Shown here: positions 23,781 to 33,385 of the stretch, in pieces
Layout of the letters: the number at the start of each line of letters is the position of its first letter
Position numbering within the stretch: the stretch's first letter is position 1
Source: Ignelater luminosus
Taxonomy: Eukaryota; Arthropoda; Insecta; Coleoptera; Elateridae
Reading direction: 5' to 3'
DNA: 64,000 nt
Assembly: GCA_011009095.1 (NCBI GenBank)
Contig: VTPC01091261.1
Location: 378,906-442,905 of the forward strand
The notes under the pieces: generated by a model
The model's input: the letters and a program-made list of their open reading frames with translations, nothing else
Told to the model about the DNA's origin: nothing
Database searches by the model: none
Made by a program: the position numbers and the translations under genes

Positions 23781-24062
23781 TCTGGCATTAAGCTTTGTGG
23801 TTGTGCCAGACAGTGCCATATTAATAGCATTCAGAATTTTAAAAATAAAGTGCTATGGACAATATTCCATGGTACGTGCATAATAGTGACAATAAGTGAC
23901 ATTCATTGAGACCTCAGGATAGTGGACGTTGTTAATGAGATCAAACGTTTTGCTGCCAAACACGACGCAAGACACGACCAAGATAACGTAGAGACATTCA
24001 ACCTCTTTTAGACAATGTCAACCAAATCCGTAGACTCAAAAGCACTAAAACCGTTTGAGTTA
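23781..24062 (+). pseudogene. Jockey ORF2 C-terminus
   Basis: The blocks read KLCGCARQCHINSIQNF and KNKVLWTI, then NIPWYVHNSDN after a frameshift, DLRIVDVVNEIKRFAAKHD, and finally NVNQIRRLKSTK near 24020. These match the known order of the jockey-family tail (IQxFQxKxLRxI, APWYVxN, DLxIPxVxEEI, HPNP/RRLKR). At least two frameshifts and one stop are present. Finding this tail 720 bases beyond the RT block shows that the two halves belong to one element. Confidence 0.75.
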
Positions 24063-27050
24063 GTGATGTGACAGTGCTAGAATCAGAGCATAGTGCGCGA
24101 ATAATGCAGTAATAATAAAGGAAAATCTTTAGGACACTAGTGGGTGAAAACTGTAGCATAAGATTTATTAAGATTAAATTAAAAGTTAGTCTGCTATGTA
24201 GGTTTATTCCATAGGCGGAAAACTTCAAATTGAGTTCAACACTGAACGTATTAAAGAAATGTATGCTAACCCAAAATTGATTGTCAGGTCGATGGTGAAT
24301 TACTAACAGCTTATTTCTACATCTTGTTATTTAGAGGATGAAAGAGACGTTATGAGAAAGAGAAACGTTTATAAAATTTAAATAACCTAGCAGTTGTAGT
24401 ACAAAGTGGTTTTGACACTGACCATTAAAACTCTTAAATACTTGACCACTAAGGCGGAATTTAACGTATCTGTTACCAAAACAATTAGACAGTCTCATAC
24501 ATATATTTAGGAACTATCGTTTATTGGAAGAGCAAGGGTGAAATAAGTTGACCTCTGTACGTGAGATATGGACTGCAAATGCTAATTCGTTTCGTAAAAT
24601 GACATCTAAATAAAAAAAACCGCAAGAGACATTTTTCCAATTCTTGGAAAAAGACACATTTTGCGAGCATGTGGCTGTTTTTCAAGCTACATATCTTACA
24701 CCATTAAAAAAAATTTATTGTCTCAATAAAAGTTCCTATCCACGTACTGCATTTAAAGGTAAATTATTTTATTAGTCTTGACTCTTAACATTGCATACGC
24801 AAGATTGTTAAAATGATTTTAAATTGTTTCTATAATGTATAGTAAACTACTTTAGAGTTTGTAACCTTTTAATAAAAGAAAAACTGCCTGATGTTTGTTT
24901 CTAAAAATCTAGTAACCCTATTTACTGCTAGTGCACGAAAGAAAAAGAAAAGAGGAACTAGGCGAAGAAATCGAATCAACTTCAATATAAGTTTACATAA
25001 CAGTAATTTCATCGATTTCTCTAACAGAAGCATTGGCGTGAAGTAGTTGAAATGCAAATATTCTGTACAGTCACCATTCAGATACTCCCAAACAATAGTA
25101 TAGTGAAAGTATTTACAACACATACAGACATTCATTTTACTGAAGTGCAAGATATTTTTATTTACAGTGTCGTAATATAATTAAAGCAGGTGTCACCATA
25201 AAATTACTTTTGAAAAAATCCTTGCGGTTTTAACACTTCACCGTCGTGACTAAATGATATTTTCATTAGTTGTATTATCATAAACAATAAATGGAAAATA
25301 TCAATGTATCATTTTACAAGAAAAGTTAATAACAATGGATCATCTAGAAGGAATCCTTGAGAAAGTAGCATAGTTATTTATTCTCATTTAATAGTCATGT
25401 GAATCTGTTTTTCCAGAAAAGTTAACATGATCTTATTTCTATGTAATTATAATTAGATGTGATTTAAACATCAAAGGCGCATACTTTATATTAATATTAT
25501 GTATGTATGTGTTTCTGCAAATTAGAACTGTAGCTTTTTATTAAGACTGATAAACAGAAGATGATCAAAGAAGTTAAAACAGTAGCGTTATATATCTTCT
25601 GTTCTTAGAAATTTCTAACTGAAAGGCAATTATTTCTGCTTAATATAACTACAGAAAACAATACAACTATTGCCAGGAAAATTTTCCAAAACATTTTATT
25701 TGTTAGTTCTTATTAAATTGACTATAATCAGTGATTAAAGTTCTCTGTTGCTTTACAATAGGTAAGAATCTTTCTTCGGAAGGTCCACAAGCTCTGTTTA
25801 TTTTTATCTGTTTTAAATTTTAATTAGTAAAATAAAGAAAGCCCTATAGCTTAAGTTACCAATGGTGTAGTATTTTACAGTAAGACGCGTTACCTTGTTT
25901 GGTTTGTTGAGTACGTTTGTAGGAACTAAAGCAGCCCTATATCTACCAAGATTTTATATACCAATACCTTTATGCTTCACTAGGTTTACAGATACAAGAT
26001 ATTTTAGATAGTGTACATATGTAATTCTTCAAACTCTTACAATATAATTATTATTAATGTATTTATGAATTTTCTAGAACCTTTGAAAAGTGGCAACGAT
26101 TGCGAATAATTAGGTTTGGTTAATTATAATTCGTCTAAAAAAACCGTAAGCATAGCAATTATCTATTAAGAAGGGCGACCAGATTTTTCTGAGTGTAATG
26201 CTGAACAAATCTTAATACAAGTCATTGTTACGTATTTCAGCAAACAAAGATAATCCTAAAGTTTCCAGTAGCGTATCATATATTATGTTTCTGAAAGAAA
26301 TCTGCAACCTCCTCTTAACCTCTGAGCGCAAAAAACAAGTTGCATCTTAATATGCCATGTTCTTTGATACATATTTAAAGGAAACAGCAGAACTCAACAT
26401 TAGACAAGTGTGTAGGATTTTGAAAAACTTGATTTTACTCAATAATGATACACTTTGTGGGAAAAAGTAAAAAGTAACGTTTTCAGTAAATTAAATTTAG
26501 ATTACAGGAACGCCAGAATTAACTAATGTAGCATAATATATTGTTTTTGCAAAAGTGTGACTATCCATCCTTATATCTCTGCTCATAGTAAGAAGACCAA
26601 TTGAATGGATTGGGATTAAAGGGAACTAACTCCATAAGTTTAAAATGTCATGGAAATACTTTTATTTTTAACCTAACCTGAAACATTTTACTAAAGCATT
26701 TAAAATCTCAACAAACATGTCATGACTGAATGAATTTGAAAAGCTATTATTCTCCTAAAACGATTTTATAAATTTCATCTAAAGAAAAAAAGGCAAGGTA
26801 TAAAAAACAAACACAAAGTACCATGAAAAATAAAAAAAAAACGTTTATATCTTACCATGAAAGGAGTTCTTTGTAGAAGCTTCTACTCCTTGCATCTGTT
26901 TCTCATATGTATCTGATCAGTTCTTTTACAGCTCTTAGTTTATTAATATTATTAATCAGTACCTTCCTTTCTAAGTACATAAGTAATAATGAATTCAAAT
27001 AGTTATGCTGATTCTGATCTCCTTCGGGGTTGTTTTGAAATGCTTGTTTT
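24063..27050. other. Unclassified AT-rich DNA
   Basis: The first part may be the 3' UTR of the jockey. No gene or element is recognised in the remainder. The frame at 24869-25150 (minus, 93 residues) is hydrophobic and AT-driven and matches no motif. The word GGGATTAAAGGGAACTAACT near 26611 resembles the arms of the inverted repeat at 32240-32434. Confidence 0.4.
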
Positions 27051-27171
27051 CAGGAGTAATTAACACAGCGACGCGACGTGCTGCCAATAAAAAGCTCCTG
27101 ATGAGGCAACATGTGAACTGTCACGTGTTAACCATTCAGGGCTTTTTACGTCAACGTGCTAACTGCTCCTG
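27051..27171. repeat. Small foldback hairpin
   Basis: The sequence begins CAGGAGTAATTAACAC and ends with the near complement GTGCTAACTGCTCCTG. The centre, AACATGTGAACTGTCACGTGTT, is itself palindromic. The whole 121 bases can fold into one hairpin with an internal bulge. It is more GC-rich than its flanks. Probably a MITE-like element. Confidence 0.6.
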
Positions 27172-27448
27172 AACACAAGCAAAATAGATTGTATTCGATG
27201 GAATTTCCCTTAAATTCTGAAGTTTTCCACATTGACTGAACTTGGTCATTTACTTACGCAGATGCAAACATAAGAGACTGCTTTTTATAACAAGGAATAT
27301 CTTTCCCATACGATTAAAGAGAAAGCATACGTAGTTTTCTATGTATTGGATCACTGCGGACAAATCTTAAAAGTTCAAAATATTTCTGCCAAAAATGTAG
27401 AAAACAAAACGGATATCTTCGAAAAGTAATAATACTAAATTTGGTGAA

Positions 27449-27890
27449 ATGCTATCAAACGAACATTGGACTGATGCACTTGATGAAAATGACTTCAATA
27501 ACAAAGTCAGCACTTTCTATAAATATTTAAGTTATTTTATATTTATTTATAAATATATTAATGACTGTCGTCTTGGATACACACAAAACTATTTAACCCA
27601 AATGGCAGTGTTTAAATTTATGAATAATATAATTGAAATATTAGAGAACGACAAAGGAATAATAGGGACTTTTTGTGATCTTTCTAAAGCTTTTGATTGC
27701 GTATCGTGTGATATTATTAGAGAAGTTAGAGTTTTATGAGATTCGTGACGTTTCTTTACAACAGTTTGGATCTTATTTGGAAAATAGGCAACAACAGGTA
27801 CTAATAAAACACCAGAATAAAAATGGATATACAGGATGTCATTAACGGTCTGTGTGCGGGGAATACCGTCGTTATTTGTAGAAATATCAA
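27449..27890 (+). pseudogene. LINE RT, internally deleted (5' part)
   Basis: An open frame of 96 residues starts with a linker-like stretch (NEHWTDALDENDFNNKV) and passes directly into RT sequence (QMAVFKFMNNIIEILEND, GTFCDLSKAFDCVS with the first catalytic aspartate). About 200 residues of the usual RT N-terminus are missing, yet the frame is preserved. After a frameshift near 27716 it continues as LEKLEFYEIRDVSLQQF, SYLENRQQQVLIKHQNK and SVCG, and stops at the GIPQG block near 27885. The continuation of this element is at 30625-30880 and 31692-31935. Confidence 0.85.
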
Positions 27891-28079
27891 AAATTGTATT
27901 TCTCGTTTCTCGGTTACTCTATATAAAAAAGATGATGCACCTGAAATCTTAATAATTGTTTCTAAAGATTAAATATAGAGAAATTTTAAAACCCAAAAGT
28001 TAATGAATTACACCAGGGTGGCTGGTTATGTATATTTGATGACGCTAGTATAATAACCTTTATTCATTAGTTAAATATT

Positions 28080-29540
28080 AACAAAGTAATAATGATTACG
28101 AAACATTTCAGAAGATGTACAAGACTACAACAAAATATTTGTTCAATTTAACATACGTATGCACAATTGCACGCTCTAAGAAGCATTTATTGTATAATAT
28201 TGACAGGTGAAGTTCAGCTGACATTACTGAGCTGTTTTCCACTTAACCTCGATAGTAAATGCAGTCGAAATACAATAAAGGCAGCAAAATTGTGTTTTCT
28301 ACCAACATTCTATCTAGATCTTTGTTAATAGCATCACACAGTGTGGCAGCATTTCGAGGATATAATGTTTTGTAAATGAAAAATGAAAATTACAAGAGTG
28401 TAGCACAGTGTGGAGTTGGGATATATAAATGTAAAACAGCAACGGACCTAGAATAGAATCCTGAGGCACTCCGGATTTAATTCTTAAAAATCATGATCTT
28501 TGTGCATTCACTTTTACAGCTTGATGACGATCGCTTGATTAATTTTGAAACAATTCAGTTGTACTTTCATAAAGGTCAATATAGGGTAACAATGATAATA
28601 GTATTACACGATCAATCGTATCAAATGCTTCGGAATCACCCAGAAGTACCGCAGCAGTTGCTTTTTTGCTGTAGGTTTACCATTCGTTATGTGTAGAAGA
28701 GCAGTATTACAGCCATGCCCTTGTCTAAATTCCGATTGTATAGTTTGTAGAATGCTAAACCTTTCTACATAATCCCCTAACTGTTTATCGATAACTTTCT
28801 CTATTATCTTAGAGAATGTGTATAAAATGTTTATGGGCTGTACGCTCTAGAACTCATTTGACGATGCGGTTTTTATAATGGTTTAATTAGTGCTCGTTAA
28901 TTAATTACAGGAATAAGAAATGATAAACAAAGCTTTAAAATTAAGATGTTAATTCCATCTATACCAGTTGCATTTGTTTTAGCAGAATCGATAATTTTCA
29001 GTTACAGGTTCAAATTTTAAAAACTTCCCCATTCTTTTAATATTATTTTTGTAAAAGTCAATTACATCTTGATTATTTACATGCTAATTAGGGATATTAT
29101 TGACGAAAAATTATTAAAGTGATTACACTCTGATAAATAAGGTGGCAACGGTTTATCGTTAGCATTTTTAGCATATTTAGAAGTTTTAGGTTTTACCAAG
29201 TTAATTTTGAGTCATCTCAGGAATGTCGTTGTAAACTATGTCTTTTTCTCTTGTCTAATGACATTCATGTAATACTTCCAGTGCGCCAATGCTTTTGTTT
29301 CTTTGTAACCATTTAACGTCTGATCACGAATACGCATCGTGATTTTTATATTTTCTGTCAATCAAGAAGCGTGAGACTTGGTAAATATTGATGTAACAAA
29401 AAGTGCGTGATTGTCTAAAACTGGGTTTAAACTATTTACAAGAAAGCCAACTTTGTCATGTACAGTTTCAACATTGTAAATGTCATGCCATGGAAGTGAA
29501 CTTAGATGGTCGCGCAATTATATGTATTTAAAGCTACTAT
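28080..29540 (-). mobile_element. Opposite-strand LINE relic inside the nest
   Basis: Read on the minus strand, the order is correct for a LINE. A pre-RT linker (KIKITMRIRDQTLN, about 29300) is followed by NATGIDGINILILKLC (about 28960), FSKIIEKVIDKQLGDY and QSEFRQGHGCNTALLH (28700-28820), VLLGDSEAFDTIDRVI (about 28620), SGVPQDSILGPLLFYI (about 28450) and DAINKDL (about 28324). The PQG glycine is replaced by aspartate, the FADD motif is not readable, and frames shift several times, so it is inactive. It lies within the plus-strand LINE that starts at 27449 and must have inserted later. Confidence 0.8.
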
Positions 29541-29833
29541 TTGTTCGCAATACTTGAGACGACTTTATGAAGGATATGACCACAGTACACTACACTAAAT
29601 TACAATCAGAGTTATTGATTCTGGTACAATACTGTTGTTTGTTGTAAGTATAGTATTAATTAAAAAAGTTTTATCTTTCTGAACACGAGTAGATACAGTT
29701 ACTATCTGGTACAAACCTAAACCCTCCATAAAATCACTCAAGCATGAGGTAACATAATTTTCCATATTGAGCATGTTGATGTTGAAGTATCCAAAACAAA
29801 ATATATTTTGCTACATTAATAACGTTGTTGTTC

Positions 29834-30600
29834 TCGGAAATTATAAGATATACGAAGTTGGTTAAATTAAAAAAGATTTGGCTATTTTGGAGATCAGTTT
29901 ACTTATGCTTTTGATTTTTCTAAAAAGTTCACGTCTTACTAGATATTTGCTAAAAACGAAATTATCTTATTTTTTTTAAATAAAAAGTATTTCCCACTTA
30001 GTATGCTAAGGCTTGAAACATATGAAAATCATTGGTTTTTGTCAGATAAATTACATTTGTTATGTAACAATTGCTAAAACAAAACAAACGACACTTTTAA
30101 CATACTGAGCATTCACAGATAGCATCAAATAAGCAGATAATGCCCCATTGCTTTAATAAAACTCCACGACTTTTTGTGTTAGATGTCATGGAACACTATG
30201 ATGAAAAATGATTTTCACTTCATAACTCGGTAAAACAATGTATCACTGAAAAGCATTTAAGGCGTGCACTTTAGTAATATGGAAATCAAGTAGACGTTGG
30301 ATTAGGAAAGAAATTGGATTCACATGTCACCGCCGAAGTAAAACAAAAGACAATTGCGAAAATAATTTTTTTGTGTTTCGGAGTAAATTCTCTAAAACAC
30401 CCTTTTTGCTGTTCTTTTCTATCTTTGCTCATTCCTGAGATATTTCACTTTAAGAAAAATAAGATAATTTCGTTTTTAGCAAATATCTAGTAAGCCATGA
30501 AGTTTTTTGAAAAAACAAAAGCATAAGTAAATTGATCTCCAAAATAGCCAAATCTTTTCTAATTTAACCGACTTCGTATCTCTTATAACTTCCGAGATCT
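29834..30600. mobile_element. Long inverted-repeat element (about 150-base arms)
   Basis: The left arm (29834-29985) and the reverse complement of the right arm (30450-30600) are nearly the same: both run CTCGGAA-TTATAAGA, ACGAAGT-GGTTAAATTA, AAAGATTTGGCTATTTTGGA, TTTACTTATGCTTTTG, TTACTAGATATTTGCTAAAA and ACGAAATTATCTTATTTTT. The central 460 bases show no transposase. This fits a non-autonomous DNA transposon with long TIRs or a foldback element. Its right end abuts the resumption of the plus-strand LINE. Confidence 0.85.
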
Positions 30601-30624
30601 CAATAGTGAGCATCGAAATGTGGA

Positions 30625-30880
30625 CGCACTATATAAATGGCTTACCGCATATGACAAGCAAATGTTTGTAGATGATACCAACGTTCTAATTGATAACGAA
30701 TATAAAATAATAATGCTTGCTCAGAATTCTATCATTTCTTTAAATAAAATTGCCACTTTAGTTGCAAAAAAACTTGTTTTATGGTCACTGTATCCGTAAA
30801 TACTTATTTAGGTGATCTAGAAAGTACCAAAAGTATGAAATTTCTTGGGATAACGATATTGCAGTTTAGTGTTAAGTTTT
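30625..30880 (+). pseudogene. LINE RT continuation (catalytic block)
   Basis: The text YINGLPHMTS, followed by a frameshift into KQMFVDDTNVLIDN, corresponds to the YINDLP and FADDT blocks that follow GIPQGSVLGPLLF in this type of LINE. The DD pair is kept. Further on are LAQNSIISLNKIATLV and, after another shift, STKSMKFLGITI. The segment follows in protein order from 27890, so about 2.7 kb was inserted between the two halves. Confidence 0.75.
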
Positions 30881-31691
30881 GTTTATAATGACAATACAGT
30901 CTACCCCCCTGCTCCGTCTAATTTTTATTTCACATATTTCAGTCAATTTTCATATTGACAATGATATATTTTGATAACTGTCAAATTAAGTTTCTTGGTT
31001 AAAAACGCGAGCTTTAATTTCATTATTAAACTATGGTTAGAACTTGTTTAGAGTGTCACTCTTTTGTTTATGAATAACATCAGCTAGTAGGGTTGAAACT
31101 AGTATATAAATAACACTGTGAATAGTATATTGTAGAAAAGAAAATGGACGTCATGCCCATATCGCAGGAGGATGGTGTTTTGGGCCACGACGCCGCAGGT
31201 ATTCCACTGAGTGTTCTTTGTCTACGACTAAACGACATAATTTATAAACATATCTTATGAATTAAAAATATTTAAATATTTTAAGGTTAAATATGAAGTT
31301 AACATATTTTTGTTTGATACCAATGAAGTGATGCTTATTTCTCGTTAGAGCTTCCTAATTGGTAGATTTACATTCATAAATGTGTGAATGTAAAACATAT
31401 CCATATTGTTTACCGTAATTGCCTGCATACTTTTCATTTTAGTGAAACGTGCAAAAAGTAGGTGATTTGCATGTAGGAATAGCAAATATAGTGTATCATG
31501 CTTACTTTGAGAGCATTATGACATCAAATTTCGGGGTTATAGCAGTAGGACTGCTAACATATTAAAAACACAAAATAGCACGAGATTCACGTAAGACAAG
31601 ATTTATCGAAAGGTAAATCTCAACCATGACTAGCTTATATATCTAAGCTAAGACAACATACCGTTTAACTAAAGCATGAACTAGGAACACA
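30881..31691. other. Second interruption in the plus-strand LINE
   Basis: About 800 bases without LINE similarity separate the FLGIT block from the LINE tail. It contains the short exon-like start at 31144 and otherwise AT-rich sequence. It may be an inserted element, or diverged LINE sequence that I cannot read. Confidence 0.4.
31144..31200 (+). CDS. Candidate short first coding exon
   Basis: An ATG in good eukaryotic context (A at -3, G at +4) opens MDVMPISQEDGVLGHDAAG and meets a possible splice donor, CCGCAG followed by GTATTC, at about 31200. The segment is clearly less AT-rich than both flanks. Without splicing the frame runs on as IPLSVLCLRLND to a stop after about 38 residues. There is no homology known to me and no acceptor or partner exon is identified, so this is a weak candidate; it could be chance. 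Confidence 0.2.
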
Positions 31692-31935
31692 TCGAGACTA
31701 CATATCATAACTACAACACAAGAAATAAAGACGAAATTGTATCGCCAGAATAAAAACAGCTTTAGTCAGAATGGTTTTTTGTACACTGAGATAACAATAT
31801 TTCAACACCTCCCTTTTGATATAAGAACCTTTGGTAGTAAGAAAAAGTTCAAACGTAACTTGAAAACGTGGTCGATGCTTAACAAGGCATTTTATAATCC
31901 AAATAAATTTTATAATATCTACATAAGCGTAAAAG
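31692..31935 (+). pseudogene. LINE ORF2 C-terminal tail
   Basis: The sequence reads HNYNTRNKDEIVSPE, a stop and a frameshift, then NGFLYTEITIFQHLPFDIR, SKKKFKRNLKTW and KAFYNPNKFYNI. This is the conserved end of jockey/CR1-type LINE proteins (HxYNTRNK ... FNxLPxxIR ... FKxxLKxWL ... FYSxxEF). It is on the same strand and in the right order to be the 3' end of the element that begins at 27449. Confidence 0.75.
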
Positions 31936-32239
31936 GTCGACTCCACCCCCCAAGTAGGCTCTGATATACGTAGAAAAATAAATTTGGTAAAGTATTTCAT
32001 TCGTTTATGTTGGCTTTTATTCTTTTTGTATTACGTGTTAAAAAAAGAAACTGTACTGCCTTTGTTATGTATGTGGGAAATACATTCAATTGAATTCTTG
32101 TAAAGGGCAGGCCATTACTGATTAAAATCGTTAATGTCAGATCAAATAAAAGTATTTTTCCGTAGATGTTAAACAAAATGGAAAAGTAATAACTTTAAAA
32201 TGTGTTACTCGTAAAAATGTTAAAATCTAGTAGTAAAAC

Positions 32240-32434
32240 AGAATTAAAAGGAGCTAAATCCCGAATTTAGTTCCTTTTACCACCAAATCCATATAACCGT
32301 ATATGGCAATATTTTCATTAAGATTTACTTGCAGGTAATTCCTCTTATTACTAACCGATGCATTAGCATTTAAACTATAAGAAATCATAAAAAGTCGCAA
32401 TGTAAAAAAAGTTGATTTAGTTCCTTTTAATTCT
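32240..32434. repeat. Small inverted-repeat element
   Basis: The arms AGAATTAAAAGGAGCTAAAT (left) and ATTTAGTTCCTTTTAATTCT (right, reading the plus strand) are complementary with one mismatch. A second half-copy of the right arm (AATTTAGTTCCTTTTA) lies at 32264-32279 directly after the left arm, giving a short local hairpin. The element is 195 bases and non-coding. It lies about 250 bases beyond the 3' end of the pogo relic, so a connection is possible but unproven. Confidence 0.55.
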
Positions 32435-32699
32435 AACTCATTAGTTGTAAAATATGGTAAAAAGATAGATATAGAAATAGATAGCTCACGTTATTAAGGA
32501 GAATTCTTGTGTGGAAATCTAATATCCTGTATCTTGAAAATTGGGCGTTTTTAGATATACATCCGAGTTATCGTTTGTCAGCGGTTCACATATTTTAGTC
32601 TGTCTGTCTGTGTTTGAGCTTTCATGACAAGCAGATACAGTCTTGCCTGGTTCCACTTCTAGTTTTCGTCTCTTTATATTTTTTTTTGATGGAGTGGCA

Positions 32700-33385
32700 G
32701 ATACCTCTGTTACATTAAATAAGCTACTAAGACATTATTGACATTGGTTTCAGGTTCATCATCTTCAGAAGGTAATTTCTGCAAACCACTAGTTGGGTCC
32801 AATGGTACAAGTCCAGTTGCTTTAAACGACGAAATTAGATTCTTTTTGTCGCACCCCTTTGAGATGGGTAGAGTTTTATGGGAAACAGAAAAAATATGTT
32901 GTTCTCTGAACATTGCTGCAATACTTCGTTTGTAAACTGAAACGACAGATTGTCTTCTATTAAAACTTTACGTCCATCAAGTCAAAATGTTGCAGCGTCA
33001 ATTCACTGATGATGAGTTCTAGTATAACGTGACTCTGAACTGGCTAAATTTTGTCCCTGACTAACTAAATAATCTTTAGCCAACTGTCGAAGATCTGTGA
33101 AATCAAGCGGAAACTTTCATTTAACTACCACAAGTACATATAGCTTGAATGAAAGCTTTTTCTTCGATAGTACTGAAAATTTACAGGCCGCCATTTCTTC
33201 CTATATGAAGTCCATGATATCTGTTGCGTATCGTGCCGTAAGGGATTTTATATTCATCGGCAGCTCGCCGCAAACTTCAGCGATCATCAATTATTTTCTG
33301 AAGAGCATTTTCGACCTCTTACTCTGAATAATTTTTGTAATTTCTGTCTCTAACCTTTTTCTTGTAATGTCTTACCGTTTTGGTA
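32700..33385 (-). pseudogene. Pogo-like transposase lacking its DDE core
   Basis: On the minus strand the N-terminal part reads VRDRNYKNYS, a stop, then EVENALQKIIDD, a stop, then SLRRAADEYKIPYGTIRNRY: a psq-type helix-turn-helix of pogo/jerky transposases. Next is the second DNA-binding unit with FPLDFTDLRQLAKDYLVSQG. The sequence then passes almost directly to the C-terminal NLISSFKATGLVPLDP and LQKLPSEDDEPE, so the catalytic DDE region (about 170 residues in relatives) is missing. The retained ends show that this is an internal deletion, with further stops. It differs from the pogo copy at 55482-57151. Confidence 0.75.

Larger units (their letters stand above)
20180..24062 (+). mobile_element. 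Jockey-like LINE relic, twice interrupted
   Basis: On the plus strand the parts of a jockey-type element occur in the expected order. A possible ORF1 scrap (SSTSVSEIST, about 20265-20295) is followed by the start of ORF2 (LRIGQ, about 20655), endonuclease (20880-21190), linker (21640-21990), reverse transcriptase remnants (22000-23058) and the C-terminal region (23781-24062). Stops and frameshifts are frequent, so the copy is dead. The element is broken by a 290-base TIR element (21334-21623) and by about 720 bases of unknown sequence (23059-23780); after removing both, the protein reads on in register with the family. Confidence 0.85.

Noticed and set aside
24869-25150. 93-residue minus-strand frame as a membrane protein
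   Set aside because: Its hydrophobic residues reflect T/A-rich codons; no start context, splice site or family support.
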